From positions 436,604 to 500,603 of the forward strand of contig KV748263.1 in the NCBI GenBank assembly GCA_001692895.1: DNA of 64,000 nucleotides, given 5' to 3'. The notes beneath the pieces are model-generated. The model was given only the letters and a program-made list of their open reading frames with translations, had not been told where the DNA came from and searched no databases. Both the position numbers and the translations under genes were made by a program. Below are positions 11,525 through 23,858 of the stretch, piece by piece. The stretch is from Cenococcum geophilum 1.58. Taxonomy: Eukaryota; Ascomycota; Dothideomycetes; Gloniales; Gloniaceae. Each line of letters starts with the position of its first letter. Within the stretch, counting starts at the first letter, position 1.

Positions 11525-11625
11525 TGTAAGAGTATATATATTAGGTCCCGCCGCGCTTGCGACAAGTTCGCAAGCACTCTCAGTCTTTTTGGCCGTATGG
11601 CGACGTGGAGGCGGGCCACGTTACA
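11525..11625 (+). repeat. right 101-bp terminal repeat of the miniature element
   Basis: Less mutated copy of the terminal repeat; retains CpG sites and the GCTTGCGA/TCGCAAGC hairpin. It ends at ACGTTACA, followed at once by the CACAG duplication. Confidence 0.85.
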
Positions 11626-11630
11626 CACAG

Positions 11631-12005
11631 CTAAGTAAAGAATGGAGAATTTAATAAATCTTTATATAAACCTTATAGAGACAGCTAAGGTGGTACAGCA
11701 AAGAATAAAAAAGTACTATGATACTAAGAGATCTAAGGGACCAGATCTTAAGGAGGGAGATAAAGTATGGCTACTATACAAAAATTTCAAGAGTTAACAA
11801 CTAAGTAAGAAGTTAGACTATATTAGACTAGGACCTTTCAAAATTATATAAAGAATTTCACTAGTTACATTTAAGCTAAACCTACTAGCTAGGATAAAGA
11901 TCTACCCTATACAATATATCGTAATACTAGAACTAGCACACGGAAGTATTAAGCCACTAATCTATAAAGTAGACATATATAGAGGATAAGAGGAAGATAA
12001 ATAGT
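11631..12005 (+). pseudogene. Gypsy pol, C-terminal end beyond the miniature insertion
   Basis: Continues integrase downstream of the interruption: VVQQRIKKYYDTKRSKGP, then GDKVWLLYKNFKS, then LDYIRLGPFKIIKRIS and FKLNLLARIKIYPIQYI. This is the usual Gypsy integrase C-terminal region, with the G-D-x-V-W-L and GPF-x-I-x landmarks. It is followed by non-coding sequence up to the 3' LTR at 12899. Confidence 0.85.
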
Positions 12006-12898
12006 AAGTTTTAAAGATCGTTAGTTATAAGGACGTAGACAATAAAATATAGTATAAAGTAAAGTAGATAAGCTACGACGAGACTACCTAGGAACTACTA
12101 GAAAATTTAAAAAAATGCTATAAAAAAGGTACAGGAGTATCGGAAGAGAAAAGGTTAGGTAATATTAATAAAAAAGAATTACTAAAGAATAAGCCACCTA
12201 AGGGGGACCTAGGAGGAGCGACTGCTAAACTACTTAGAGTTATTTCCTTCCCTATTAAAAGAGAATCCGTTCTTTTATTACTAAGTTCCTATAGACCTTA
12301 TTTTATAAGTTTCCACTCCTTTAAACAAACCTTCTTACGCACTTTCTTAAGACAAATTAGTTAAGTAGACGCAGTAAGACGAGAATTAAAAGCCCGTTGC
12401 TAAGTATTAGCAGCCTCTTTCTTAGCGTTATATAAATAATAAAGTTCCGCCAAGGCAACGGATAACTTATTATTAAGCTTCGCAGTAGCAGATTAAATAC
12501 GAGACCCTATAATAAATTACTTAGGGAACTTAAAGACTATTAAGAGTTATAGGACGCGCACACTTAGCGTTAGAAATTAAACGAATATTGTAAGACAACT
12601 AAACGTTTGCTTTAATACACTTTAAGTAAAAAAAGGGTTGCTAAGATAAAGGACTCGCCAACGTAATATAAACTAACCCCTCTTTCGCATAACAAGAATA
12701 TAGAGATAGTATTACTTTACTAAGTAATAGTATAAAAGAAACTATATGCGTATAATAAAGAGTTAAAGAAGAAGAAGAGGCTTTAGGTATTATAAGTAAC
12801 AATATTAACTAAATTAATTAGACGAATATTACACCTCTAGTAAACAACTTAGAGATACTAGGTATCTTTAAGGACAAAAATAGAGAGGAGGGAGATAG

Positions 12899-13360
12899 TA
12901 TTACGGACGCTTTAAGTATAATATTATAACTACTTAGAAAAGAGTTAAAAGAAGCTAGTTAGTTAATGTAAGTACGGTTTAGGATAGAACCCGTGGAACT
13001 ATATAACAAGGAATAATAAGTAGAGTCACGTAATGTAATCTATATAATCTATATAATCTATAGAATCTATAATAGAGCAAATAGAGTAGATAGAGTAAAT
13101 AGAGTAGATAGAGTAAATAGAGTAGATAGAGTAAATAGAGTAACAACTTTTATAGGAGTACGGCTGTATATTTAAGGACCCTTAGTCCCTACCTAGATAG
13201 TTCCTTCCTTATAGTAATTCTTAGAATACAATTAGAGTTAATCTATTAGGCAACCACTCCACTAGTTATTATTACATTATTAACTACTATCTTTGCATTT
13301 CTTACACACCTAGCCCATTAATAGAGCCTACCGTAGTTCCTACTACAAGGCTCCGTTACA
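12899..13360 (+). repeat. 3' LTR of the Gypsy element
   Basis: 462 bp. The start has decayed from TGTTACGGACGC to TATTACGGACGC; the end CTCCGTTACA is intact and abuts the TAGGT duplication. It carries an expanded array at 13073-13145. Confidence 0.9.
13073..13145 (+). repeat. 9-bp tandem array inside the Gypsy 3' LTR
   Basis: ATAGAGTAA and ATAGAGTAG units alternate, giving an 18-bp higher-order period. The 5' LTR has only about three imperfect units (near 5005-5030). Confidence 0.85.
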
Positions 13361-13365
13361 TAGGT

Positions 13366-16300
13366 ATCCTACTTAAAGGCTTACTCTAAATTAGGCTTAA
13401 GTTCCTTAATACCCATTAGTATATATATCTTATAATAATTTTTAATTTTAAAGCTTATTATAATTTTGTTAATATAGAAATCCTAGCTAAGCCAGAGCTT
13501 CCTATTCTTTTTATTACAGATAATTTAAATTCCTAAGAACTAGGTAAGGTTACTGTCGGAACACATGACCTAAGGCTAATATCACGTAATGTCGTAATCG
13601 TAGTCTTGTTAGGTTGTATATTTCTTTCGCAGAGGATCGTAAGGATCGCGGTGCCTAAGTAGGGGGTTGATTAGTCACCATAAGGATAACTAATTAAAGA
13701 CACGACGACGACACGTCAACGACACGTAACCACGTAACTTCTGTCCATATATTCCGACAGTTACCTAGGTCCTTTATCTTATACTTTCTTATAAGGTGCT
13801 CCTTAAAGGTTTAAAGCTTAAGTAGATCTTTCTTCCTAAATATAGCTGTAATATTATTAATATAGAAGAAGATTATTAGCTAATCGTTATAATATAGGTA
13901 AGGTTCCTCCGCTACTAGCTTTAAGCCTTCCTTTTTTAGCGTTGTTGTTAAGTCACCGTACTATAGCAGAGGTAATCGCCTTAATCCGTAGAGCGCTCTT
14001 TAGAGAAGTAGGCACTTACCCTTAACTAGAAATCCATTTAGATACTTAATATACACAACCTTGTTAATTACGCTATTTGCGAATATATTAATAGCGTTGC
14101 CTTACTAGCAGTTTAGGTTAAATATTGCGATAATAGCCATTAAGGCTCTAAACAATCTTACTGCTAAAGTTGCGGTATAGGTATCCTTATAAACTAACTC
14201 TTATAAATTACCTTATATATAAAGATAAGCTTTAAACCTCATTAAATATCTATTAATATTAGTCTTATATATAAATACCTAGATAATAGGCACTATTTTA
14301 GTATAAATCGTCTTATTAATAACTTAAAACGTTCCTTAATTTTAAAGGTCCGTGTATTCCTTTCGGGTAGCAGCTATAAACTCTTCTTTATATTAATATC
14401 TTTAAAGCTCCTTCTAATTCCTAGGCGGTAGTAGGAGCTAATTACAGTATAGCTTTTTATAAAATATAAGCCCTATATTAAAGGCTAATCTTTAAGCTAA
14501 AAGGCTCTAGTTAGTAATATTAGTAAGAAAGCCTACATAGATCTTTAATTGTTCTTTAAGTCTCTTTCCTTTAACTACGTTTTGCTCTCCTATATTACTA
14601 TTAATCTTCTTCTTTAGCTTAGCTTTATTAGTCGGAACTAGGATATAGTACAGCTTCTTTACTAAGGTATTTAAGGATAGTAGTAGAGGCTCCGGTAAGT
14701 TAGGTTCTAATATTTTATCTAGGGTAGAAAGCCCTAGAGCTAAGTCGTCTTTAGAGCTTAAATCTTATTACTTACTACTCTTAATATTAGGCTCTTCCTT
14801 ATTTCTACTAGATTCTACCTATTATCTCCCTTTAGTATTAACTTAAATCTCGTCTTAAGTCTTATTGCTTTTATTAGACAACAATTCTAATTTATCTTAA
14901 AGATTCTGTATTTAATAAATATTAATAATTTCTAATATTTGGTTAGTTCTAATTTAAAGTATATTTACCAAATCTGGCTGTAAGTTATTATAAAGTAACC
15001 GCTTATTAAACTTTATATCTCTAGTTCTTATAACCTTCTTTTAACTAGGAATATAGATTTAGAATATATTTGTTAAATTATATCCTACTAGATATCCTAT
15101 ATAGGCCCTTAACGCGAGCTTATTTAGGCATAAAATATTATACTTAAGAGGGTAGGCCCTATAGCCGTAGACTTATAGGTAGCCTATATTTAGTTTTAGT
15201 AGTAATATACCGATAGCTAACTAGATTCTTTTAAAAGGCGTCTACCACCCAAGTCTTCTACTAGGCGTTTAATTAAGTAGATAGGCAGCTACTTTATAAA
15301 CTTTAGGATATAGCTCCTCTAGTAGATAAGCTTTAATTCTTATACACTAAGCCTTTTATATAATTACCCCCCCCAGATTATTCCGCTAGACCGTTCTATA
15401 ATTAAGTATTAGGTGCTAATCTTTTAATACTAATTTCTCATTTAGCTGCCTATTCCTTAAATTCGCCTACAAGAAACATCTCTCTATTTATATAAATAAT
15501 GGCTACCTTAAAGCCATATCGTCGTTTAATAACATTACAATATTTAATAATAATTTGGGTAAGGGACGACTTCTTAGCCATCGTCTTTACCTTATTCATT
15601 CGCGTTACGTCATTAAGGAAGTATACTATATACTTATCGCCATTAAATATAACTATTCCGGGTATTAAATTAAGGTAGATTTTATAGAAAGGAACCAGTG
15701 ACCAAGTTAGAGGTCTTCTAGATACCACCTTATAAGCTTTACTTACTCTATATAATTTACATTCTACCGTTATTAGGCCTTTTATAATCGCGCCCATCAC
15801 TAACTAAGGTAGTTACTTAATTACATCTTTTCCTGCATAGCCTATTTGCTAGTGCTATATATAGCCTTCTATTTAATTTAGTAGAGGCTTTAATAAATGC
15901 TTTATTGGCTTTAATTAAGTCGCAAATAAAGCCTTAGGTGAGTTACTTTTTAGCTTATTATATTTAATAGTGTTTTAACTATAGTGGCGGCTATAGTAGG
16001 CGTACGTCTTGTCGTCGCTATAGAAGAGAGTGTTCTCTTTATTGTTCTAGTAGACTCCCTTATTATTAAGCTTATTAAGATATACTAAGTTAGTATAGAA
16101 GCCTAGTATAAAGGCTGCTTCTAAGAGCTATATCTATCTCTTCCCTTTTAGGTTATTAATTGTAACTGCAGCTATACTATAGCCTACGATTTCTTCTATA
16201 TACGAGCCTATGTAGACGCGTTCTATTATAGGCTTAATATTACTAATAAACCTAGCTCTATTATTAAAGACGTATAGGCTGGTTTCTAAGTTAAAAACTA

Positions 16301-16960
16301 CACTATCGCGAAGCTTATAATTAGAAGTTATGTTATTAGATTCTATATAATAAACTATAAAGTTTTCGGTAGGCCCTTATAAGCTCTAATTACTACCTTC
16401 CTTTAGCTTTTTATTGGCTTAATCGTCCTTCTTATTAGCTTAATTGTCCTTTTTAATTTACTTAATACGAGCCTTAATTTCGGGCGTTGTATTAGTAATT
16501 TTCTTATCTACCTTCTTTTAAATTTTGTTACTTAGTTTAAACTATAATAGGTAAGGAATCAACTCTATAATATACTAGCATTTATTAAAGTAGTAACGCT
16601 TTCTGCATAGGCACTCTAGTGGCAGTTGCCTTTCCTTCTTTTACTTATTTGCTAATAATTAAGGCTTTAATTTAGGCTTTAAATTTAGTGACTTATCTTT
16701 AAAGGTAACTCTAAAGGATCCTCCTTATAGGGTTTTGCCCTTCTAGGTAAGGTCTATATAACGGTGGTTTTAGTATATTTTAACTAGTTTAAAGAAAATA
16801 GGAAGCGTCTTCTTCTCCTACTTACGCTTATTAAGCTCGTTCTTTTAATATTCTAACTAGCTTAGTATAATTAATTTAACTACATATACAAAGTCTTTCA
16901 CTAAATAATTACTATCTACCTTAGGTAGAGCTTGCTCCTTACACTCTATATATATCTTCT
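13366..16960 (-). pseudogene. Copia A pol: integrase and reverse transcriptase
   Basis: Read leftward, the integrase core includes the open piece 15800-15450 (YIVYFLNDVTRMNKVKTMAK). Reverse transcriptase follows around 14000-13790 with RALYGLRRLPLL, then YNDWLIIFFYINNITAIF. The YxDD box reads YINN at 13853-13864. DLGSLGIQI-type sequence follows near 13460-13400. Frequent stops. It joins 4080-4825 on one side and the gag part at 23238-23858 on the other. Confidence 0.85.
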
Positions 16961-16965
16961 CCCAC

Positions 16966-17155
16966 TGTCGGGAATAAGGCAAGTTGCCGTCGCATGAAGC
17001 ATATTGCCGTCACGTGTCGACGTGGCCCTAGCGTGGTAAGGAACCTTAGGTTCCTTACCCCTTTCCTCATTTCTATTAAAAAATAAGAATTAACTAACAT
17101 CACTATAACCCTACTCAAGTAGTCGTTATTGGTGAGTTACCCTATATAACCAATA
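16966..17155 (+). repeat. 5' LTR of Copia B
   Basis: 190 bp with a 10-bp palindrome around TTA at 17036-17058 (GTAAGGAACC/GGTTCCTTAC). The 3' LTR carries the same hairpin with GC pairs in place of AT. Confidence 0.9.
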
Positions 17156-17499
17156 CTAATTAGTAGTTAAATACACAGTTAATTATAGAGTAGCTAGGTT
17201 TTTAAATAGAAGAGATAGTCTTATATAGGGGTGCTATATACGCTTATATAGAATAGATCCTGGCGATACTGTACTACCTTAAACTTACGGAAAACTAATA
17301 ATAGAAGTATCACTAAGTACTAGGAGATACTAAGTTGCGTCTATTATATAGAACAACTACGTTTACGAAGATTTGGTTAAGTACTTTAGGTCAGAAGTGT
17401 TACTAAACCTACGGTCCTAAAATTAACGTCTAAAACGCGTTAAACAACTACGCATACAAAGATTTAGTCGAGTACTTTAGGTCAAAAGTATTACTAAAC

Positions 17500-20400
17500 C
17501 TATGGTCCCAAAGTCAACGTCCAAAACGCGTCAACAACATCTTAATTGCCTACCTTTTAATAGCAAACCTATAAGATTCTATAAAGCTAAAAATCCTACC
17601 TACCTTTAACGTATAACACCCCGTTAATTTTATACCTACTATAGCGTTAACCTACCTAAAGAAGTATAAGAAAAGCATTAACCTGGAGACGTGGAATATA
17701 AACATTAACCCTATAAACGCCGAGGAACAGAACCTAAACGGATTCTTAGTATACCGCATGGTATACTATATAAATAGCGAATATAATAATACCGAGCTAT
17801 AGTATTATATAAAGGAGGACTTTATTAGATAGATAAAGGAAATATAGGCTCTTACGAAGAAGGATATTATATAAGACTTCTATAACTTCCTTCGGGAGAA
17901 TAGAGTATTTATTCCTATAGATAGGGGTACTATTAAAGACAATATCTAGGAGCAAGTCATTAATATAAAAGAAGAGCATAAATGGACTCCATAAGAGGTT
18001 AAGCACCAACTATATACTAAGAGGAAGCTTAACTTACGATAAAATCTAAATAATACACCAATAGAGACGCGCTCTAATTCCATTACTCTAGGCATAAGTT
18101 TTCACGTTTTATATCTATTGCTTCCACCTCTATCTCCAGCTCCCTAGGATCTACTAATTTAACTAGTAATATTAACCACTACCCCTTAAGAGCAAGCGCA
18201 AGATCCCCTTGCTTCGCGATTTAATAACCTTTAAACTCTACTATAGGAAGATTAGGTACCACGCCGTGTTCTACTAAGCCCTATATCTCTACTATAGCCT
18301 ACAAAGCAATCCCTACCTTAATCTCTAATGCAATTTTAATGTGGTCTAATATCACTTAAAGGCACCTTAAAAATGCTTATAGAGTTTATAAAGCTCTATA
18401 CGGACTAAAAGAAGAAGTTTGGCGGGGAACTATATAACATCCTTAATTTAAAGCTACGTATCTTCTACGACTATTACTAAAAGGTTAGACTAGAACCTAA
18501 CCAATATTATAACACCTATTCTATTATGCTTAAGGGCCGCGCCAGTACCTTTTATTATAATTATTTGGCAGAAAAAGGATATAATTTTAACTAAATAATA
18601 TATAAGACAAAATGCCACTTTAAAACAGAAGAGAATAAGCAGCAATATATATTGGAGTAGAGAGAGACTACCTTTCTAAGAATTATTGCTACGAACCCAG
18701 GTGTCTCTTGGCTTAATTATCTTTAAAAGCTCTTTAATTAACTTTAAATAATTTAGTATGGTTTATCTAAATCATATTAAGAGGACCTTAGCCTACGTAA
18801 TTAAGTTATTAGCGCATGCCGAGGTATTAAAGAATACAATCTTGCTCTCTTTAACCCTATAAGTACTTATAAAGGAATATATACTTAATTAAGATCCTCT
18901 ATTAGCACCGCTCTACGCTCTTAAGAAGTATAGTAATTTAACACCTAACTCTAACCTACCTTAATTAACCTAGCTAACCAACATAATTATAACTAGACTA
19001 ATTAAATATATAGTAGACGTAGTAGGGGATACGGTAAAGGGTATAATNAANNTTAACTATAAGGNAATNATNGAGGTCCTTATAGAGGTTNACTTNNNAG
19101 CAATTATTAGAAAAAGTGCTANNTTTATAAGAAGCTAAATTACTAGTTAACTAGACACCCTCTTAATAGATAAAAGGAGGTATATAATAGGTTTCACTAA
19201 AGCTCATAAAACGTCGGAAACTAAGAGGTTACTATGGCCTACTTCTAAAACTTTCTAGTTTAATATAAAGGCGAAGAAGATCTTAAGGGTAAGGTTAATA
19301 AGGCCGAATAGCTCCTTATAGATATAGAAATTAAGGACTACTCTCCCAACTAATACTTTACTAAGTATAGTAAGGTAAATAGCATACAAACCGTCGCTAT
19401 CCTTAATAACCAATCTACGCTCTATTTTATTATAAAGTTAGATATCTTTAATAAGCTAAAGGAAAGTTCCGCGTTCTCCTTTAACAACAGATGCTTAGCG
19501 AACGTCTTCTATAGTATTATACTAGATACTAGAACCGCAGAAGTATTTATAGCAGAAGAGCCTTAAGTTCGAGCTCTTTAGTAGCTTAATAGCTCTATTT
19601 AAATTAACTAATTAACAGTAGGCCAATATACAATTCGCTTTAGTAAGGGTACTATAATCTCTTTTAGCATAATTAAGGTCCAAACCCCGTTAGGATATAT
19701 TACTTTCCATATTATCCCCGCAAACACCCCGTTCCTATTCTACATCCAAAATATAGATAAATTAGGTATTAAGTTTAATAACCTTAAGAATATACTTATC
19801 TAGGGAGATAATTGGGTACCCGTTATACGCAAGTAGGATTACCCTTAGTTACTTCTTTAACAGCTAGAAAGGAGCGTTACTTAGAGCCACCTAACTAAGT
19901 TAGAGTTACGTTAACTACACCGTTATTTTAGCCACCTATTTGTTTACTAATTGCTTAGGGTCCTTTAGCGAGCAGGTTATAAAGTTAAGGTTAAGGTAAT
20001 TAAACATCTTATAAAGTACTGCCACCACTGCTAAATAAACTAGAAGTTCCCTGGCTAATTTAAGTTTACTTTTAAAGATAACTATAACTTTAACTTCTGC
20101 ATTATTATAGATGTTATATATCTTAGCGGTAAGCTAGTACTCTAAGTTATTAACTTCTTAACCTCCTTCTAAGCCGCACGCTTTTTAAAAGATATATTAG
20201 CTAGAAATATATAGGATACTCTTTAATTATACTGGATTAATATCTACCTAGAACCCCCTAATTAAATTATTTATAATATAGAAAAGAACTTCTTATCTAT
20301 AGAGTTTCAATAATAGGCAAAGGTAATAATAATTAAGGTTAAGGAAGTCCCTATTAAGGTATATAATAGTATCGGAAAAGTAAAACAATATTATACGCTA

Positions 20401-22720
20401 TTACGCCGCGCATATAAGATTATTTCTTTAGAACTAAAGGGTGCTAGCAAAGAGCTTATCCTATAGATAGCTGTTAAGGCTATTAACAATACCACTAGCC
20501 TAGATAGGCTTGTACCTATATTGCTAGTCTTTAGCGCCTACCCTTAAATAACTAATAATTCTCTACTATCTCCCTCTATTACGTAATAAGCTAAGGCTAT
20601 TTGCAAGGCAATAAAGGAGGTACGACGTCTTTACGCTACGCGCTAGGTTAATAACGCACTAGGAATAAGAAATAGCCTAAATACCTTAACTATACTTAAT
20701 CTACCACTCTAATCGGAGGTACGCGTATAGTATAAAAAGGGAGGATAGTTAGGCCTATATAAACTCATTATAATTAATAGTTAAACTTATACTCTTTAGA
20801 TGCCCTATAGACCTACTTAATTCCACTTAACCGTTATTAAGCCCTACTATAGGGATAACAGCTCCGAGCCTTTATAGGATACCCTAAAGGATACCCTAGA
20901 GGAGAACTACGATTAACATACTTTAAAAGGCGAAGGCGATTCTAATATAATTATAGTAAACGTACCGCAACTATAACGCGGTAAAGGTCGCCTAAAGAAA
21001 TTACAAAATTACTAACATTTTATTAATTTTAAAGAGTAATTCGTTACCACTATTAAGAATAGAGATAAACTATTAATAGCCTTTATAACAGCTAAAGAGA
21101 AGACTAACTTTAAACTTATAAAATAGCTCCAAAAGAAAGGCCGTATTATAACTTTAGGAGTTCCTTTCTAAGTATCTAATAAGTAGGAGATCGACGGTCT
21201 CATTATAAGAGAAGTCTCTAAATTTAAGAAATATAACCCTATTAAGTTTAATAGAGTCCGCATATTTAAGTTAAGAATAGTTAATAAGATTAAAGGCAAA
21301 GCTACTAATACCCCATTTAAGAAGTTAAGGCTAGTTATTTAAGGTTATAACAATAACGGTAAGAAAGTAATTTTTACGCAATCCCTTATAATTTAACAAG
21401 CTAGTTAATAAGTTATTATTACGCTAGCTTCCTCCTTAATAAAGAATAGGATGGCGGTTTACCTATAAGATATTACTTAGGCCTACACCTAATTAGAGAC
21501 GCGCCTTTAGCGCTTAATACTAGCATACCTTCTAGAGCAAATTCACCACCAATATCCTAAGGATACGATTATAGTCGTACTTAAGCTATTATATAGAATC
21601 GCAAAGGCAGGAACTTATTAGTAGGCTACCTACAGTAAGCACCATAAGAAAAAGCTTTTAATAACTACTTCCACATTTAATCCCTACTTCCTTATTATAA
21701 CTATAAGAACTCTATTTAGAATTGTCGGCATATAAACAGACGATATAATTATCTTAGGAGATAACTAATTCTTAGCTCTTAAAGAAGATAAGCTAGTAAA
21801 GGCAAACCTTATAGCAAAGCTAAAGGAAAGACTTAACTTAGCAACACTATTACTCTTTAATAGATATATCCTCTTCCTAAATAAGGGCTCTATTACTCTA
21901 CGCTAGAAGGGTTAAGGCAAGAAGATTAATATTATTAATATTAATTCTCTAAAGTAAGGATATGTGGAGTAATACGCTTATAGAGCTTATATAGCTTCTA
22001 TCTATTAACCTAAGGCTTCCTTTAATCTCTCTATTGCCGCTTAATACCAGGAATTAACTAAGAATGACGTTCTTACCCTAAATAAGCGTCTTTCCTAGTA
22101 AATAAACCATCTTAACAGGGGACTACTCTATATGCCTATTAACCTTCCTACCGCTAAGCTCTTTATATTTGTTAATAGATCGTTTATAAATAATAAAGAT
22201 TTTAGCTCCTAGCTAGGATATAAGATTATTATTATAAACAAATCTATTAGAGAGAATAACTTTATAATCTACGGTAACCTTATTTATTAGAGCTTAACTA
22301 AGAGTAAGCGCATTACTTAAAGCGTTCTAGTGTTAGAGATATATAGAATAGTTAGCGGAGTTAATATAGCAATTGCAATTAGAACTACCCTTAAGATAAT
22401 TATAGACCGGCTTAAACTTCCTGCTATCCCTATAATTATATACACCAACTTATATTCCCTCTATAAGTGTTTAGTTAAGCTTAGTACTATAAAGAAGAAG
22501 CGTTTTATAATTAATATTTTAGCACTTTAGCAGTCCTATAAGCGTTAAAAACTCTTTAAGATCTAATAGATTAATAGCTAAGATAACCTAGTAGATATAA
22601 TAATAAAGGCAAACCTAAATAAGGCACTAGAGACGTTTGTTAATATAAATACTCTATATATATAAGTTAAAGGTTAAGTTAAAAGGGAAATTTAGAGAAG
22701 TTAAGATTTTATAAAACTTT
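17500..22720 (+). pseudogene. Copia B gag-pol relic
   Basis: Gag-like sequence lies in the first 1.5 kb, protease and integrase relics between about 19200 and 20600, and reverse transcriptase/RNase H from about 21000. RT landmarks are YLRDIT-like at 21450, LYRIAKAGTY near 21590, the T-D-D motif intact at 21736-21744 followed by IIILGD, then LLLFNRYILFLNKGSITLR near 21850. RNase H follows with LFIFVNRSFINNKDFSS near 22150 and the open stretch 22330-22530 (IYTNLYSLYKCLVKL). Stops occur throughout. This reverse transcriptase belongs to a fungal Copia lineage in which T-D-D stands in place of Y-V-D-D. Confidence 0.85.
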
Positions 22721-23042
22721 AACTACTGGTTAAAGTTGTCTAATTAATTAGATCCTTGCTAAGAGCGCCACACCTAATTAATTTAGGTGGCGGTGTAGAC
22801 TTCTACCAACTAATTAGGATTTTCCATGCCCGGCATAAAAAATCGCCATTAGCTCGCTTACTACTAGCGTCTTAGCGGCCTACCTGTTTTTACGTTATCC
22901 ACCAAATTTTACTAACTACCGCATTATCGTATATTGTTTGGTTTTATTACATATTATCTAGTTTTGTTATATATTATCTGGTATTATTATATACTGTCTG
23001 TTTGTATATATATATAGCAACCACAAAAAGAAAAGTTGCCAG

Positions 23043-23232
23043 TGTTGGGAATGAGGCAAGTTGCCGTCGCATGAAGCATATTGCCGTCACGTATCAACGT
23101 GGCCCTAGCGTGGTGAGGAACCTTAGGTTCCTCACCCCTTTCCTTATTCCTATTAAAAAATAAGAATTAACCAACATCACTATAACCCTACTCAAGTAGT
23201 CATTATTGGTAAGTCACCCTGTATAACTAACA
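23043..23232 (+). repeat. 3' LTR of Copia B
   Basis: 190 bp, better preserved copy with ends TGTTGG and CTAACA. The hairpin GTGAGGAACC/GGTTCCTCAC lies at 23113-23135. Confidence 0.9.
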
Positions 23233-23237
23233 CCTAC

Positions 23238-23858
23238 TCTTATAACTAGATCTCAAAGTTCTAATTCTAAGGCGCCTTCTTAAGCCTTATATATTAAGTA
23301 GCTATTTAAAGCTTTCGGGCGTAGTTAGTTAGAGCAATTCTCTTCTTAAGAGATACTAAGATGTTATAGGTGGTGGTACATTTAAACATATAGATAAGGT
23401 AGGTATATAAGATAGAGCTTAGGATATGGCTACGTAATATATTAAGAGCTAATAGCTGTTTTCTATATAGCTTTATATTGTCCCTATAGTCGGCTTTAAG
23501 CGTATAGAGCTCCTCCTTCTCCTCTTTATCTAGGTCCGCGAGCTTCATCTTCCCCTAGCTATTAGCATCCTTAGGTAAGGCATAAATAGGTTCTTTAAGC
23601 TATAGTAAATTAGTCTTAGGTGTTAATAGGTTAATATACTTCTAGAGACAATTATTATTCGCTTTTAACTTAATAACCTTAATCCATTTGTCCTAATTAT
23701 TTAGGCTTATAAGGATAACGGATAATATAATAACGGGAGGGGTTTCTTATTAAGAAGTCATTATAGGTAGTTATCTATAATTAAGATAATAATTGAAATT
23801 AATAGGAATAAAGGCTTTAGAATTAAAGATAATGCAGTAGACGGCCTAGGCTTATAAC
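23238..23858 (-). pseudogene. Copia A gag, N-terminal part
   Basis: The minus-strand piece 23548-23306 is open and reads LADLDKEEKEELYTLKADYR, then SHILSSILYTYLIYMFKCTTTYNILVSLKKR. This is the gag pattern of fungal Copia elements (substrate-like W/Y and L positions, then the TAYDAWxxLxx-type core). It is cut at the Copia B insertion and continues into 16960 and below. Confidence 0.7.

Larger units (their letters stand above)
11183..11625 (+). mobile_element. 443-bp non-coding miniature LTR element (TRIM/SMART-like)
   Basis: Two 101-bp direct repeats (11183-11283 and 11525-11625) start TGTAAGAG and end CACGTTACA. They surround a 241-bp interior with no coding capacity. The 5-bp duplication CACAG flanks the unit (11178-11182 and 11626-11630). 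A purine-rich tract (AGAGGAGAGGG) sits just before the right repeat. These are the marks of a terminal-repeat retrotransposon in miniature, mobilised in trans. It is clearly richer in CpG than the Gypsy sequence around it, so it probably arrived after most of the Gypsy decay, or is too short to be a strong RIP target. I do not recognise a named family. Confidence 0.85.
4831..13360 (+). mobile_element. Ty3/Gypsy LTR retrotransposon nested in Copia A
   Basis: LTRs at 4831-5256 and 12899-13360 share the ends TGTTACGGA and TCCGTTACA (themselves an inverted repeat), partly decayed to TA. The duplication TAGGT flanks the element at 4826-4830 and 13361-13365. Order on the plus strand is gag with a zinc-knuckle relic, then protease, reverse transcriptase, RNase H and integrase, the Gypsy order. 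A purine tract (about 12880-12898, GAGAGGAGGGAGATAG) precedes the 3' LTR. All reading frames carry many stops and catalytic residues are lost. A 443-bp miniature element sits at 11183-11625. Confidence 0.92.
16966..23232 (+). mobile_element. Ty1/Copia LTR retrotransposon B nested in Copia A
   Basis: LTRs of exactly 190 bp lie at 16966-17155 and 23043-23232. The better-kept right copy starts TGTTGGGAATGAGG and ends GTATAACTAACA. The duplication reads CCCAC at 16961-16965 and CCTAC at 23233-23237, differing by one C-to-T change. The coding strand is plus, opposite to Copia A. A purine-rich stretch (CAAAAAGAAAAG) precedes the right LTR. The interior is strongly decayed and contains N calls at about 19048-19126. 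Length 6.27 kb, normal for a fungal Copia. Confidence 0.9.

Noticed and set aside
11446..11628. 60-codon minus-strand frame in the miniature element
   Set aside because: It spans the right terminal repeat and interior, is Arg-rich from CpG-containing DNA, and has no relation to any retroelement protein.
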